A stretch of DNA of 64,000 nt from Lachnospiraceae bacterium. Its GTDB lineage: Bacteria; Bacillota; Clostridia; Lachnospirales; Lachnospiraceae. Location of the stretch: assembly GCA_024698715.1 (NCBI GenBank), contig JAILRA010000088.1, positions 1 through 64,000 of the forward strand. Direction: 5' to 3'. The translations under genes and the position numbers were made by a program. The notes beneath the pieces were generated by a model. The model searched no databases. It was not told the DNA's origin and saw only the letters and a list, made by a program, of their open reading frames with translations. This document shows positions 17,429 through 25,580 of this stretch, in pieces (the stretch's first letter is position 1; each line of letters begins with the position of its first letter).

Positions 17429-17525
17429 AACAATGTTGAAGGGTAAAAAACATTGTTTTAGTAAAACACGAAACATTTAAACCAACAGTTTTTTCAGCAA
17501 CCGTAAAATGTTGAAAAACAATGTT
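17429..17525. repeat. Three AACAATGTT-type palindromic sites
   Basis: AACAATGTT (17429-17437), its reverse complement AACATTGTT (17449-17457) and AACAATGTT again (17517-17525), each in an A/T-rich setting, lie between the promoter and the radical SAM start. The same core lies inside a 15-bp palindrome at 41750-41764. They may be binding sites for one regulator; the regulator is unknown. Confidence 0.45.
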
Positions 17526-17551
17526 TAGCATAAATTCGAAACAGTGATAAC

Positions 17552-18460
17552 ATGGAACAAAAATGCAGTTTATGTCCGAGAAAATGTAATATCGACAGGA
17601 CCGTACATAAAGGCTTTTGCGGCGAAACCGACAAAGTCAGGCTTGCACGTGCGGCACTTCATTTCTTTGAAGAACCTTCAATAAGCGGCACCGTCGGAAG
17701 CGGAGCGGTCTTTTTTTCGGGCTGCAATCTTAAATGTGTTTTCTGTCAGAATATAAATATCTCAAGAGAAAATACCGGAAAAGAAGTAAGTATTGAACGG
17801 CTTTCAGATATTTTCATCGAATTACAGGAACAGAATGCCGCCAATATCAATCTTGTAACACCTTCGCATTATGTTTTACAGATAAAACAGGCTCTTTTGT
17901 CGGCAAAGGAAAAAGGCCTTAGGATTCCCGTCCTATACAATTCATCCGCTTACGAGCTGCCGGAAACGCTAGCGCTGCTCGAAGGTCTGGTCGATATCTA
18001 TCTTCCGGATCTTAAGTATTCCGATGATTCAATGGCCGTAAAATATTCCGACGCACCCGGATATTCCGATCATGCCAAAAAAGCCATAGCGGAAATGTTC
18101 AGGCAGACCGGCCCCAATAAATTCGATGAAAACGGAATGATGACAAAAGGTGTGATAGTAAGACATCTGCTCATGCCTCTTGGCGTAAATAATGCCAAAG
18201 CGGCGGTGTCCTATCTTTACGAAACTTACGGGGATGACATTTATATTTCCCTGATGAATCAGTACACTCCGATGGAAGACAGCGAAATACTTAAAACCGC
18301 CGGAGAAAAATATCCCGAACTTATGCGAAAAGTCACAAAAAGAGAGTACGAACGTCTCTTGGACTACGTACTCTCATTAGGTATCAAAAATGCATATTTT
18401 CAGGAAGGAAAAACCGCATCGGAATCGTTCATTCCCGATTTCGATCTTACGGGTGTTTAG
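17552..18460 (+). CDS. PflA-like radical SAM protein
   Basis: 302 residues, related to the putative pyruvate formate-lyase activating enzyme family (PflX/AmmeMemoRadiSam-like). An N-terminal Cys-rich segment (CSLCPRKCNIDR ... GFCGE) precedes the radical SAM cluster motif GCNLKCVFCQN at about residues 55-65, which binds a 4Fe-4S cluster and SAM. Typical members activate glycyl-radical enzymes or act on unknown substrates; no partner gene is nearby, so the target is open. The ribosome site is weak (GTGA). The stop overlaps the stop of the convergent dut gene by four bases (TTAG). Confidence 0.85.
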   Translation: MEQKCSLCPRKCNIDRTVHKGFCGETDKVRLARAALHFFEEPSISGTVGSGAVFFSGCNLKCVFCQNINISRENTGKEVSIERLSDIFIELQEQNAANINLVTPSHYVLQIKQALLSAKEKGLRIPVLYNSSAYELPETLALLEGLVDIYLPDLKYSDDSMAVKYSDAPGYSDHAKKAIAEMFRQTGPNKFDENGMMTKGVIVRHLLMPLGVNNAKAAVSYLYETYGDDIYISLMNQYTPMEDSEILKTAGEKYPELMRKVTKREYERLLDYVLSLGIKNAYFQEGKTASESFIPDFDLTGV

Positions 18461-18900
18461 AATGATCCGGTAGAACCGAATCCCTTCTCGCCCCTTCCCG
18501 TTTCCTCAAGATCATCAGCTTCTTCGAATTCGGCCTTAAGATAGGGAACTATGGAAATCTGGGCGATCCTTTCACCGTTTTCAACCGTGAGTGCATCACC
18601 GCTTCCGTTATGATTGTGAAGAGCCACTTTGATCTCTCCTCTGTAGTCGCTGTCGATAACACCCACTTTGTTTGCGGGAGCAAGACCTTTCTTGCAGGCA
18701 AGACCTGAACGGGCAAAGACAAGTCCCACATATCCATCGGGGATTTCCATTGCTATCTGCGTACCAACCATTTTTGTCTCACCCGGTTTTATATCCACCG
18801 GTTCATCCAGGCATGCGTACAGATCGGCACCTGCCGCAAATTCCGTTCCGTATGTGGGAACCACCGCTTTTTCCGATAATTTCTTGATTCTGACTTTCAT
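18457..18900 (-). CDS. dut: dUTP diphosphatase
   Basis: Hydrolyses dUTP to dUMP and keeps uracil out of DNA. All five trimeric dUTPase motifs are present in 147 residues: AGADLYA, RSGLACKKG, GVIDSDYRGEI, ERIAQ and RGEKGFGSTG. The start is the ATG at 18900 because the family begins with a short strand here (MKVRIKKL); the preceding GGAAAAA is a weak ribosome site. It is downstream of metK but separated from it by a terminator. Confidence 0.95.
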   Translation of the reverse strand: MKVRIKKLSEKAVVPTYGTEFAAGADLYACLDEPVDIKPGETKMVGTQIAMEIPDGYVGLVFARSGLACKKGLAPANKVGVIDSDYRGEIKVALHNHNGSGDALTVENGERIAQISIVPYLKAEFEEADDLEETGRGEKGFGSTGSF

Positions 18901-18930
18901 AATTTTTTTCCAATCGTATGAATTAATAAA

Positions 18931-18957
18931 TGGATGTTTCAAAAATCGAAACATCCA
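18931..18957 (-). terminator. Terminator of metK
   Basis: TGGATGTTTC and GAAACATCCA form a perfect 10-bp stem around seven bases. On the minus strand it is followed by TTTATTAATT. Confidence 0.7.
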
Positions 18958-18966
18958 TCCATTATC

Positions 18967-20154
18967 TTATAAATATTTCTTTAATACGTCAACCTTGTCA
19001 AGCTTCTCCCAGGGAAGGCTTAGATCGTTTCTTCCGAAATGACCGTATGCCGCGGTCTGCTTGTAGATAGGTCTTCTTAAGTCAAGCATCTTGATTATTC
19101 CTGCGGGGCGAAGATCGAAGTTTTCTCTTACGATATCAACGATCTTTTCATCAGCTATTTTTCCGGTACCGAATGTATCAACCATGATGGATGTGGGACG
19201 TGCAACACCGATCGCATATGAAAGCTGGATCTCGCATTTGTCCGCAAGGCCGGAAGCTACGATATTCTTTGCCACGTATCTTGCGGCATAAGCAGCCGAA
19301 CGGTCAACCTTTGTGCAGTCTTTTCCGGAAAATGCTCCGCCACCGTGACGTGCATATCCGCCGTAGGTATCTACGATGATCTTACGACCTGTAAGGCCTG
19401 CATCACCATGAGGTCCTCCGATCACGAAACGTCCTGTGGGATTGATGAAATACTTTGTATTTTCGTCGATCATCTCTTTGGGCAGTACTTCGTCAAATAC
19501 ATATTTCTTAATATCTTCATGAATCTGTTCCTGAGTAACGGTTTCATCATGCTGTGTTGAAAGAACAACCGCATCGAATCTGACGGGCTTTCCGTTATCG
19601 TCATACTCTACGGAAACCTGACTCTTTCCGTCGGGACGAAGATATTTGAGTGTTCCTTCTTTTCTTACCTTAGTAAGCTGACGGCAGAGTTTGTGTGCGT
19701 AATAAATGGGATAAGGCATGTATTCTTCGGTTTCGTTTGTCGCATAACCGAACATCATACCCTGATCGCCTGCACCGATTGCTTCGATCTGCTCATCGCT
19801 CATTTCGTTGTTTCTAGCTTCCAGAGCCTTGTCAACGCCCATAGCGATGTCTGCCGACTGCTGATCCATTGCTACGAATACCGCACATGTATTTCCGTCA
19901 AATCCTGTTGCGGCATCGTTATAACCGATCTCGTTTACGGTTTCTCTTACTATCTTCTGATAATCAAGAACCGCATTCGTGGTAATCTCACCTGTAACCA
20001 GTACGAATCCTGTACAGCAGGTTGTTTCGCATGCTACACGGCTCATGGGATCCGCGCTCATACATGCATCAAGAATGGCGTCGGAAACCGCATCACAGAC
20101 TTTGTCGGGATGTCCTTCGGTAACCGATTCCGATGTGAAGATCTTTCTTTCCAT
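18967..20154 (-). CDS. metK: S-adenosylmethionine synthetase
   Basis: Makes SAM from methionine and ATP. The 395-residue protein has the N-terminal [16 protein letters not shown] signature, [12 protein letters not shown], and the [19 protein letters not shown] phosphate-binding loop, all intact, and is of usual length. The start is ATG 20154, with AAGGAGA eight bases upstream. Expression is set by a SAM-I riboswitch and terminator in its 5' leader, so high SAM should stop transcription. Confidence 0.97.
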   Translation of the reverse strand: MERKIFTSESVTEGHPDKVCDAVSDAILDACMSADPMSRVACETTCCTGFVLVTGEITTNAVLDYQKIVRETVNEIGYNDAATGFDGNTCAVFVAMDQQSADIAMGVDKALEARNNEMSDEQIEAIGAGDQGMMFGYATNETEEYMPYPIYYAHKLCRQLTKVRKEGTLKYLRPDGKSQVSVEYDDNGKPVRFDAVVLSTQHDETVTQEQIHEDIKKYVFDEVLPKEMIDENTKYFINPTGRFVIGGPHGDAGLTGRKIIVDTYGGYARHGGGAFSGKDCTKVDRSAAYAARYVAKNIVASGLADKCEIQLSYAIGVARPTSIMVDTFGTGKIADEKIVDIVRENFDLRPAGIIKMLDLRRPIYKQTAAYGHFGRNDLSLPWEKLDKVDVLKKYL

Positions 20155-20241
20155 AATTGTTCTCCTTATAAAATCAAACCTTTGTATCTGCCGCATACGA
20201 CGCAAGTCAAAAATACAAGTCGAAAATGCGGACCTGTGCAT

Positions 20242-20268
20242 AAAAAAACCCGACCTCTAAGGACCGGG
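20242..20268 (-). terminator. Riboswitch expression-platform terminator of metK
   Basis: In the RNA, CCCGGUCC and the GGUCGGG arm pair (with G-U pairs) around UUAGA and are followed by seven U. It sits 28 bases after the SAM-I aptamer, where a SAM-dependent terminator is expected. Confidence 0.8.
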
Positions 20269-20296
20269 CATCTGAAAATCTCAATATACCATAGTC

Positions 20297-20394
20297 CTCT
20301 TATTGTTCGAAAACTCGCTCAGGTTGGCACCTTCCACAAGGGGGTTGCCGTGGCTTCACAGATCCTATGTATCTCCACCACTCTGAATAAGAGA
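20297..20394 (-). ncRNA. SAM-I (S-box) riboswitch aptamer
   Basis: The leader on the minus strand shows the S-box landmarks. P1 pairs CTCTTATT (20386-20393) with AATAAGAG (20297-20304), 8 bp perfect. Then come CAGAGTGGTGGAG, GAAGCCACGGCAACC and GGTGCCAACC in the correct order. These match conserved core bases of SAM-I riboswitches. The gene under control is metK. Confidence 0.93.
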
Positions 20395-20414
20395 CCGTAT
20401 TTTTTATTATTTAA

Positions 20415-20443
20415 ACCATACTCTATATTTATGACATTGTCAA
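20415..20443 (-). promoter_or_regulatory. Promoter of metK
   Basis: TTGACA (20443-20438), a 17-bp spacer and TATGGT (20420-20415) put the transcript start about 10-15 bases before the riboswitch. Confidence 0.65.
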
Positions 20444-20503
20444 TACGGAATATGTTTATCAGCCTTCAAAATCACTGATCCGTAAAACTGACATATTTCG
20501 TAT
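20443..20503. repeat. Long inverted repeat between the patatin gene and the metK promoter
   Basis: ATACGGAATATGT (20443-20455) and ACATATTTCGTAT (20491-20503) pair with one mismatch. Inner segments TTATCAG and CTGAT add to the stem. No T run follows, so it may be a weak terminator for the patatin gene or a protein site. The remaining bases of the 20155-20516 gap are the riboswitch, its terminator and the promoter. Confidence 0.4.
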
Positions 20504-20516
20504 AACGGTATCGGTA

Positions 20517-21359
20517 TCATTTCTCAATAAAGCTTTTGATCTTTCCCGCGTCCGAATATCCCGAATCATACAGTTTTTTCATTGCTTCCTTATCCTTTGA
20601 CACGGTAGTAACGCCGAACATGTCCGCAGCGGAAAGGACCAGAACATTGCCCTTCTTTTCGGCTTCGTGAAGTTTATGGAGCGCATCATTGTACAGACCG
20701 GCTTTTATAAGCATCTTGTCGGCTATGACCGGATATTTTTTCCTTACTCTTTTGGCTATTTTTATATCGTTTTTACTGTCTTTAAGTTCGTCATGAGGGA
20801 AATTCAGTATGACGATCACTTTATCGCATCCCAGTTCAAATGCTTTATCTATGGGAATGCAGTCGATTATGCCGCCGTCAAAATAGTATTCGCCGTCGAT
20901 CAACTGCGGTTTGGACAGAAACGGAATGGCAGATGATGCCATAAGGATCCTGTAATCGTCCTGATGCAGGTCTTTTTTGGAAAAATAATATGGTTCACCT
21001 GTGGAATTAACTGTTGTTCCTATCAGAAATTCAGTAGGATTTTTTTGAAGATTCTCAAAATTCAAGGGATTTTCCGAAGTAGAATTGCAGAGTGTTCCAT
21101 ATATGTATTCAACATCCAGAATACATCCTTTTCTGATGAGATTCCTCTTGCTGACACTTTCTTTTCTCAAAGCATAATCCGTATAGTATATAAAACTTCT
21201 TCCTCTCTGTCCCGCCAGATAATTAGCAATATTCGCCGAACCTGCGGATATTCCTATGGCAAGATCGAAGGAAATATTCTCATCCATGCAGTAGTCCAGA
21301 ACTCCCGCTCCGTATATTCCCCTGAAACCTCCGCCTATATCTATGATCCCTGTTTTCAT
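20517..21359 (-). CDS. Patatin-like phospholipase
   Basis: A 280-residue serine esterase of the patatin/RssA type. The oxyanion loop GGGFRGIYGAGVLDY is at about 8-22, the nucleophile elbow GISAGSAN at about 37-44, and the catalytic Asp is in YFDGGIID. The C-terminal segment has the usual lid-like helices. It probably hydrolyses membrane lipid or lysophospholipid in the cytosol; the substrate is unknown. The start is placed at ATG 21359 to fit the family N-terminus; GGGGATCAGG upstream can serve as the ribosome site. Confidence 0.87.
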   Translation of the reverse strand: MKTGIIDIGGGFRGIYGAGVLDYCMDENISFDLAIGISAGSANIANYLAGQRGRSFIYYTDYALRKESVSKRNLIRKGCILDVEYIYGTLCNSTSENPLNFENLQKNPTEFLIGTTVNSTGEPYYFSKKDLHQDDYRILMASSAIPFLSKPQLIDGEYYFDGGIIDCIPIDKAFELGCDKVIVILNFPHDELKDSKNDIKIAKRVRKKYPVIADKMLIKAGLYNDALHKLHEAEKKGNVLVLSAADMFGVTTVSKDKEAMKKLYDSGYSDAGKIKSFIEK

Positions 21360-21485
21360 ATCCTGATCCCCTTTTTGCCATCCCGGATATACTTCCAACC
21401 AATCTAATTATAACATACACTTTATAACAAATGAAACCATGTCAGAAAGGAAATGTCCCACAACAGTCTGTAACTGTATTGTAAA

Positions 21486-21514
21486 TTGACTTTTCGGCAT
21501 ATTTTTCATATAAT
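21486..21514 (+). promoter_or_regulatory. Promoter of the HD-GYP gene
   Basis: TTGACT (21486-21491), a 17-bp spacer and TATAAT (21509-21514). It is preceded by GTAAA, the same bases that precede the -35 box of the GGDEF gene at 41821. Confidence 0.65.
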
Positions 21515-21572
21515 TTTATCTGACAGAAACTATCTTTGCTGAAAAAATAGTATTGGGAATCGGGTGTATTTT

Positions 21573-22667
21573 ATGAAGAGAATAAAGACCAAAGATTTGA
21601 TTCCCGGTTATGTGTTGGCCGAGGATGTATATAATTACAACGGACAGATGATTCTGACAAAGGGTCTCGTCCTTACAGATAAAATTATCACCCGTCTCGA
21701 GTTTTATTCGATCATGTCGGTTCGCGTGGAAGACGATATGCAGGATATCCCTGTTGAAGAATCCCTTCCGGAACCGAATCTTACCGAAGTACCTCATTCG
21801 GAAATCATCAAGCAGAGTCAGGACTTTAAAGAGTTCAAAAATTCGTTTGATAATACTCTTACCGGTTTTAAGAGCAGTATCAACAATATTGTGGAACTCA
21901 ATTCCCCGATCAATACCGAGGAACTTCTCAACAATACAAAAAATCTTGTTGAACAGGCCAGAAACTCTTCATACAGCACCATGGATATGCTCAACAGCAT
22001 GAGACAGTATGACGACCTGACTTTCGCCCATTCCATGAACGTATCGCTGATATGCAATATTTTCGCGGGCTGGCTGAAAATGAGTGCAGAAGAAACCGAT
22101 CTTCTCACACTCTGCGGTATGCTTCACGATCTCGGAAAACTGAAGATTCCCGACAATATCATAAAGAAACCTGACAAGCTCACAACCGACGAATATCAGC
22201 TGGTCAAGACTCATACGGTCGAGGGCTATCATATATTAAAAGCACAGGGTGTGGATACGCATATTTCGAATGCCGCACTCATGCATCATGAAAAATGCGA
22301 CGGTTCCGGATATCCTCTGGGACTCACTTCCGACAGGATAGACAAATATGCCAAGATCGTGGCGATCGTTGACGTATACGATGCAATGACTTCCGCGAGA
22401 ATCTACCGCGGACCGATGTGTCCTTTCAGGGTTATCGAACTTTACGAAAATGAAGGTCTGCAGAAATACGATGCTCACTACATCCTGACCTTCCTTGAAA
22501 ACGTAAGCAATACCTATCTTCACTATACGGTCCAGTTAAGCGACGGAAGAACGGGTAAGATCGTATTCATTAACAAACATGCTCTTTCGAAACCCATTGT
22601 TCAGTGCGGAGACGCGATGGTGGATCTTTCCAAAGAAACCGATCTGCATATCGACAGGATCATTTAA
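21573..22667 (+). CDS. HD-GYP cyclic-di-GMP phosphodiesterase
   Basis: 364 residues. The N-terminal region of about 120 residues (DLIPGYVLAEDVYNYNGQMI) resembles the DUF3391-like leader of many HD-GYP proteins. The HD-GYP domain has HDLGKLKIP, HxxE-type metal ligands and the HHEKCDGSGYP signature, all intact, so hydrolysis of c-di-GMP is expected. No transmembrane span is seen, so it is cytosolic. The start is ATG 21573. It is monocistronic, closed by a bidirectional terminator. A second HD-GYP (60065) and a GGDEF protein (41914) complete a local c-di-GMP set. Confidence 0.9.
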   Translation: MKRIKTKDLIPGYVLAEDVYNYNGQMILTKGLVLTDKIITRLEFYSIMSVRVEDDMQDIPVEESLPEPNLTEVPHSEIIKQSQDFKEFKNSFDNTLTGFKSSINNIVELNSPINTEELLNNTKNLVEQARNSSYSTMDMLNSMRQYDDLTFAHSMNVSLICNIFAGWLKMSAEETDLLTLCGMLHDLGKLKIPDNIIKKPDKLTTDEYQLVKTHTVEGYHILKAQGVDTHISNAALMHHEKCDGSGYPLGLTSDRIDKYAKIVAIVDVYDAMTSARIYRGPMCPFRVIELYENEGLQKYDAHYILTFLENVSNTYLHYTVQLSDGRTGKIVFINKHALSKPIVQCGDAMVDLSKETDLHIDRII

Positions 22668-22677
22668 GCGGATATGT

Positions 22678-22711
22678 AAAAAAGAATCTTCAAATGAAGA
22701 TTCTTTTTTTG
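22678..22711. terminator. Bidirectional terminator between HD-GYP and cysE
   Basis: GAATCTTC and GAAGATTC pair perfectly around AAAT, flanked by six A on the left and eight T on the right, so it can stop both convergent transcripts. Confidence 0.85.
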
Positions 22712-22719
22712 ATGCATTT

Positions 22720-23490
22720 TTATTTGGTAAATATCTCATTACGTTCATGCGCGGCAAGAACGGTATTTCCGGCATCCACCGAATGTGTGAGCCAGACGTT
22801 ACCTCCAATGACGCAGTTGTCACCGATCACGGTGCTTCCGCCAAGGATCGTTGCTCCCGCATAGATAACTACATTGTTTCCGATATCGGGATGACGTTTG
22901 ATACCTTTTACAAGTGTACCGTCGGGATTGGCAGCAAAGCTCTTCGCACCGAGGGTAACGCCCTGATAGAGTTTCACTCTCTCTCCGATCGTGGTGGTCT
23001 CACCGATTACCACACCCGTACCGTGGTCTATGAAAAAATACGGTCCGACAGTTGCACCGGGATGAATGTCAATTCCGGTATTTTTATGTGCGTATTCAGT
23101 CATCATACGGGGAATGATGGGAACCTTTTCCTTATAAAAAACATGAGCTATCCTGAATATACTGATTGCTTCGAATGCGGGATACGCGAGCATTACCTCT
23201 CTCACCGACTGTGCAGCGGGATCGCCTTCGTATGCCGCCTGAATATCGGTGTCTATGATCTCCCTGAGTTCCGGGATCTTGTCAAAAACATTCTTTGCCG
23301 TCCGCTCGCAAACTGCCTCATCTTCAATAACTTCTTTAAGAAGAGTCTTTGTCGCGATAAAAGCATCGGCCTTGAGCGCCTCCGCGGATTTGTATTCCAT
23401 TTCACCGAAAATATCGGGATAAAGGATGCTCCTTGTGTAATTGATCAGTTCTATAACCTGTTCTTTTAAATTGATATAACCTTTATTCAT
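22720..23490 (-). CDS. cysE: Serine O-acetyltransferase
   Basis: Makes O-acetylserine for cysteine synthesis. The 256-residue protein has an N-terminal helical region and a C-terminal left-handed beta-helix of hexapeptide repeats (IDIHPGATVGPYFFIDHGTG, VVIGETTTIGERVKLYQGVT, GAKS). Catalytic His residues of HPGA and DHGTG are present. It resembles the longer EpsC-type branch of SATases. It follows nadE by 35 bp. The ribosome site is weak (AGAGAATGAAG). Confidence 0.92.
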   Translation of the reverse strand: MNKGYINLKEQVIELINYTRSILYPDIFGEMEYKSAEALKADAFIATKTLLKEVIEDEAVCERTAKNVFDKIPELREIIDTDIQAAYEGDPAAQSVREVMLAYPAFEAISIFRIAHVFYKEKVPIIPRMMTEYAHKNTGIDIHPGATVGPYFFIDHGTGVVIGETTTIGERVKLYQGVTLGAKSFAANPDGTLVKGIKRHPDIGNNVVIYAGATILGGSTVIGDNCVIGGNVWLTHSVDAGNTVLAAHERNEIFTK

Positions 23491-23525
23491 TCTTCATTCT
23501 CTTTCATTTTATTTTCAAAAACCCG

Positions 23526-24293
23526 TCAGTTCCAGTCGGGAACATATGACGGCATTACATCCAGTTTGAAAAGATTGGCCGCATGTTTCCTGTCGATAAG
23601 AGTTTTCTTATCTTCATCGGCTATCTCGCCCGTTCTTATGTATTTGTCAAGTTCGGCATATGTGAATCCGAGATTGTCTTCATCCGTTTTTCCGCAAAGT
23701 CCGTCGCTCGGTGCCTTATCAACAAGTTCTTTGGGAAGACCGAGGATCCTTCCGATTTCTTTTACTTCCTGAACCGTAAAATGCGAACAGGGTGAAAAAT
23801 CGCCGACCGAATCGCCGTATCTGGTAGAGTATCCGACCCAGTCTTCCGAAAGGTTGCAGGTATTTGCCACGCGGCCGTTAACACTCTGAGAAACCGCATA
23901 TACCGTACTCATTCTGACTCTCGGTGCAACATTGATCCTTGCCTGTTCGGACATTTCCAGATCTTCGGGAAATGCGTTTTTTATCCCGTCTATGGCTTCC
24001 TTGACATTTATCACATAGTATTTTATTCCGAGGTGCTTGACCAGAAGATACGCCATATCGATATCCGCCTGCTCACCGTTTGGCATCAGAACGCCTATTA
24101 CCCTGTCTTTGCCGAGTGCCTCAACACAGAGCGCGGCAACAACAGATGAATCCTTTCCGCCCGAGATCCCGAGAACCGCATTGCAGCCTTTGCCGTTTTT
24201 TTCAAAGAACTCTTTTATCCATTCGATACAGCCGTTCATCGCTTTGCTAAGCTTTTCGCGGTCAAGTGTGTTTTCCACTCTTTCTTTAGTCAT
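23526..24293 (-). CDS. nadE: NH3-dependent NAD+ synthetase
   Basis: Amidates nicotinic acid adenine dinucleotide to NAD+. The 255 residues contain only the synthetase domain with the PP-loop GISGGKDSSVVAAL (about 43-56). Later motifs SEDWVGYSTRYGDSVGDFSP and KAPSDGLCGKTDED are typical of the bacterial ammonia-dependent type; no glutaminase domain is present. The start has AGGGAGA. It probably shares a transcript with cysE. Confidence 0.93.
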   Translation of the reverse strand: MTKERVENTLDREKLSKAMNGCIEWIKEFFEKNGKGCNAVLGISGGKDSSVVAALCVEALGKDRVIGVLMPNGEQADIDMAYLLVKHLGIKYYVINVKEAIDGIKNAFPEDLEMSEQARINVAPRVRMSTVYAVSQSVNGRVANTCNLSEDWVGYSTRYGDSVGDFSPCSHFTVQEVKEIGRILGLPKELVDKAPSDGLCGKTDEDNLGFTYAELDKYIRTGEIADEDKKTLIDRKHAANLFKLDVMPSYVPDWN

Positions 24294-24350
24294 AAAAATC
24301 TCCCTGTCTTAAAATCTCGATTTATACAAAAACAATTATACATCCGTTTT

Positions 24351-24674
24351 TCAGTGAAATACAAATTTTATAAGGAGCTCTGCAGCCAGAACCGCCACAC
24401 AGGACGAAAGCGCCACCGTAAGAAGTCCTTTTTCAAAAAATGCCACTATTATTCCCGCCAGCAGTCCCGCCAGTGCACTGTAAATATTTCCGGTGGCCGA
24501 TAAAATGGCCGGAAACGTCATTGCAGCCAGAACGGTATACGGAACATATGCCAGAAAAGATCTGAAGAATCTGTTCTTCACTTCCTTTCTCATGAACACA
24601 TAGGGCAGAACACGTATAAGATATGTTACCACTGCCATCAGGGCAAGGTATTTAAGAAATACAAGCCAGTTCAT
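24351..24674 (-). CDS. azlD: AzlD-type branched-chain amino acid exporter subunit
   Basis: 107 residues with four spans and the YLIRVLPYVFMR segment typical of AzlD, the small subunit that pairs with AzlC to export branched-chain amino acids or their analogues. It starts 12 bp after azlC, so the pair is an operon. Confidence 0.88.
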   Translation of the reverse strand: MNWLVFLKYLALMAVVTYLIRVLPYVFMRKEVKNRFFRSFLAYVPYTVLAAMTFPAILSATGNIYSALAGLLAGIIVAFFEKGLLTVALSSCVAVLAAELLIKFVFH

Positions 24675-24686
24675 ATATTTATCTCA

Positions 24687-25409
24687 CTACTCTTCTTTAG
24701 CCTTTACAGGCTTTTTCTCATCATCGGAAACCGGGAAAACAAACGCACCGAAAAGCGATGCAGTAACCGCACATATGATGATCGCGAAACCGGGTGTTAT
24801 GTTTTTCAAAACCGGAACATATGCAAATGCAACCGAAAGAAGTACCGCGATCCCGACGACCGTCGCCATTTTCCATGAATGTTTCATCGGCGGTACAACA
24901 ATTGCGATGAACATACCGTATAATGCAACACCGAGCGCATTGGTTATGATCGCAGGAAGAACCTCGCCGCACACCGCTCCCAGAAACGTTCCGAGCGTCC
25001 AGCCTATATACGGAGCTATTATCACGCCCAGAAAATAGCGGTTGCCGAGTTTCTCCGGATGTCCCACGGATACCGCAAAGATCTCATCGGTGTGGAATTC
25101 ACCGTAAAACAGTTTTCGCGGAAGATTCATGGTCTTGTCTATATGCTGCGAAAGCGAGATCGACATTAACGAATATCTTAAGTTAATGACTATCTGCGAG
25201 ATTATCATCTCAACGATACTTCCGCCGGAAAGCATGATCGTAAGTCCGGCGAACTGTCCGGCACTCGTCAGATTGGTCATCGAAATAAGAGTGGCCTGCC
25301 AGATGTTCAGTCCGCCCGCCACCGCCAGTATACCAAAAGAAAAGGATACCGCAAGGTATCCGAGTCCGATGGGTATTCCGTCTGTAAAACCTTTTCTGAA
25401 GCTGTTCAT
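24687..25409 (-). CDS. azlC: AzlC-type branched-chain amino acid exporter subunit
   Basis: 240 residues. The N-terminal RKGFTDGIPIGLGYLAVSF and the following FHTDEIFAVSV are AzlC family signatures, with about six to seven spans. A short charged tail (KKPVKAKEE) ends the protein. With azlD it forms the standard two-subunit exporter. No Lrp-type regulator gene is adjacent. Confidence 0.9.
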   Translation of the reverse strand: MNSFRKGFTDGIPIGLGYLAVSFSFGILAVAGGLNIWQATLISMTNLTSAGQFAGLTIMLSGGSIVEMIISQIVINLRYSLMSISLSQHIDKTMNLPRKLFYGEFHTDEIFAVSVGHPEKLGNRYFLGVIIAPYIGWTLGTFLGAVCGEVLPAIITNALGVALYGMFIAIVVPPMKHSWKMATVVGIAVLLSVAFAYVPVLKNITPGFAIIICAVTASLFGAFVFPVSDDEKKPVKAKEE

Positions 25410-25510
25410 ATATGTCCTGATTACGTTTATTTCATTTCCAATACAAAATTATACTCAAATCGCCGTTCATTCTCAATATTTTCTTGATCCGTATACTTTT
25501 AAAACACAAA

Positions 25511-25531
25511 ACAAAAAACCGCCGAAGCGGT
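25511..25531 (-). terminator. Terminator of the seven-gene export operon
   Basis: On the minus strand ACCGC-TTCG-GCGGT is followed by TTTTTGTTTT. The UUCG tetraloop makes it a strong hairpin. It lies 50 bp past the last permease. Confidence 0.8.
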
Positions 25532-25580
25532 CTTTTGAAATTATAGGAGATGTATATATTTTTGAAAAACAAACGTGTCT

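Noticed and set aside
19693..20478. A 261-codon plus-strand open frame across metK and its leader
   Set aside because: It is antisense to metK and the SAM-I riboswitch, has no family motifs or ribosome site, and its composition follows the metK codons.
22579..23469. A 296-codon plus-strand open frame over cysE
   Set aside because: It overlaps the 3' end of the HD-GYP gene and is antisense to cysE, runs through the bidirectional terminator, and encodes nothing recognisable.
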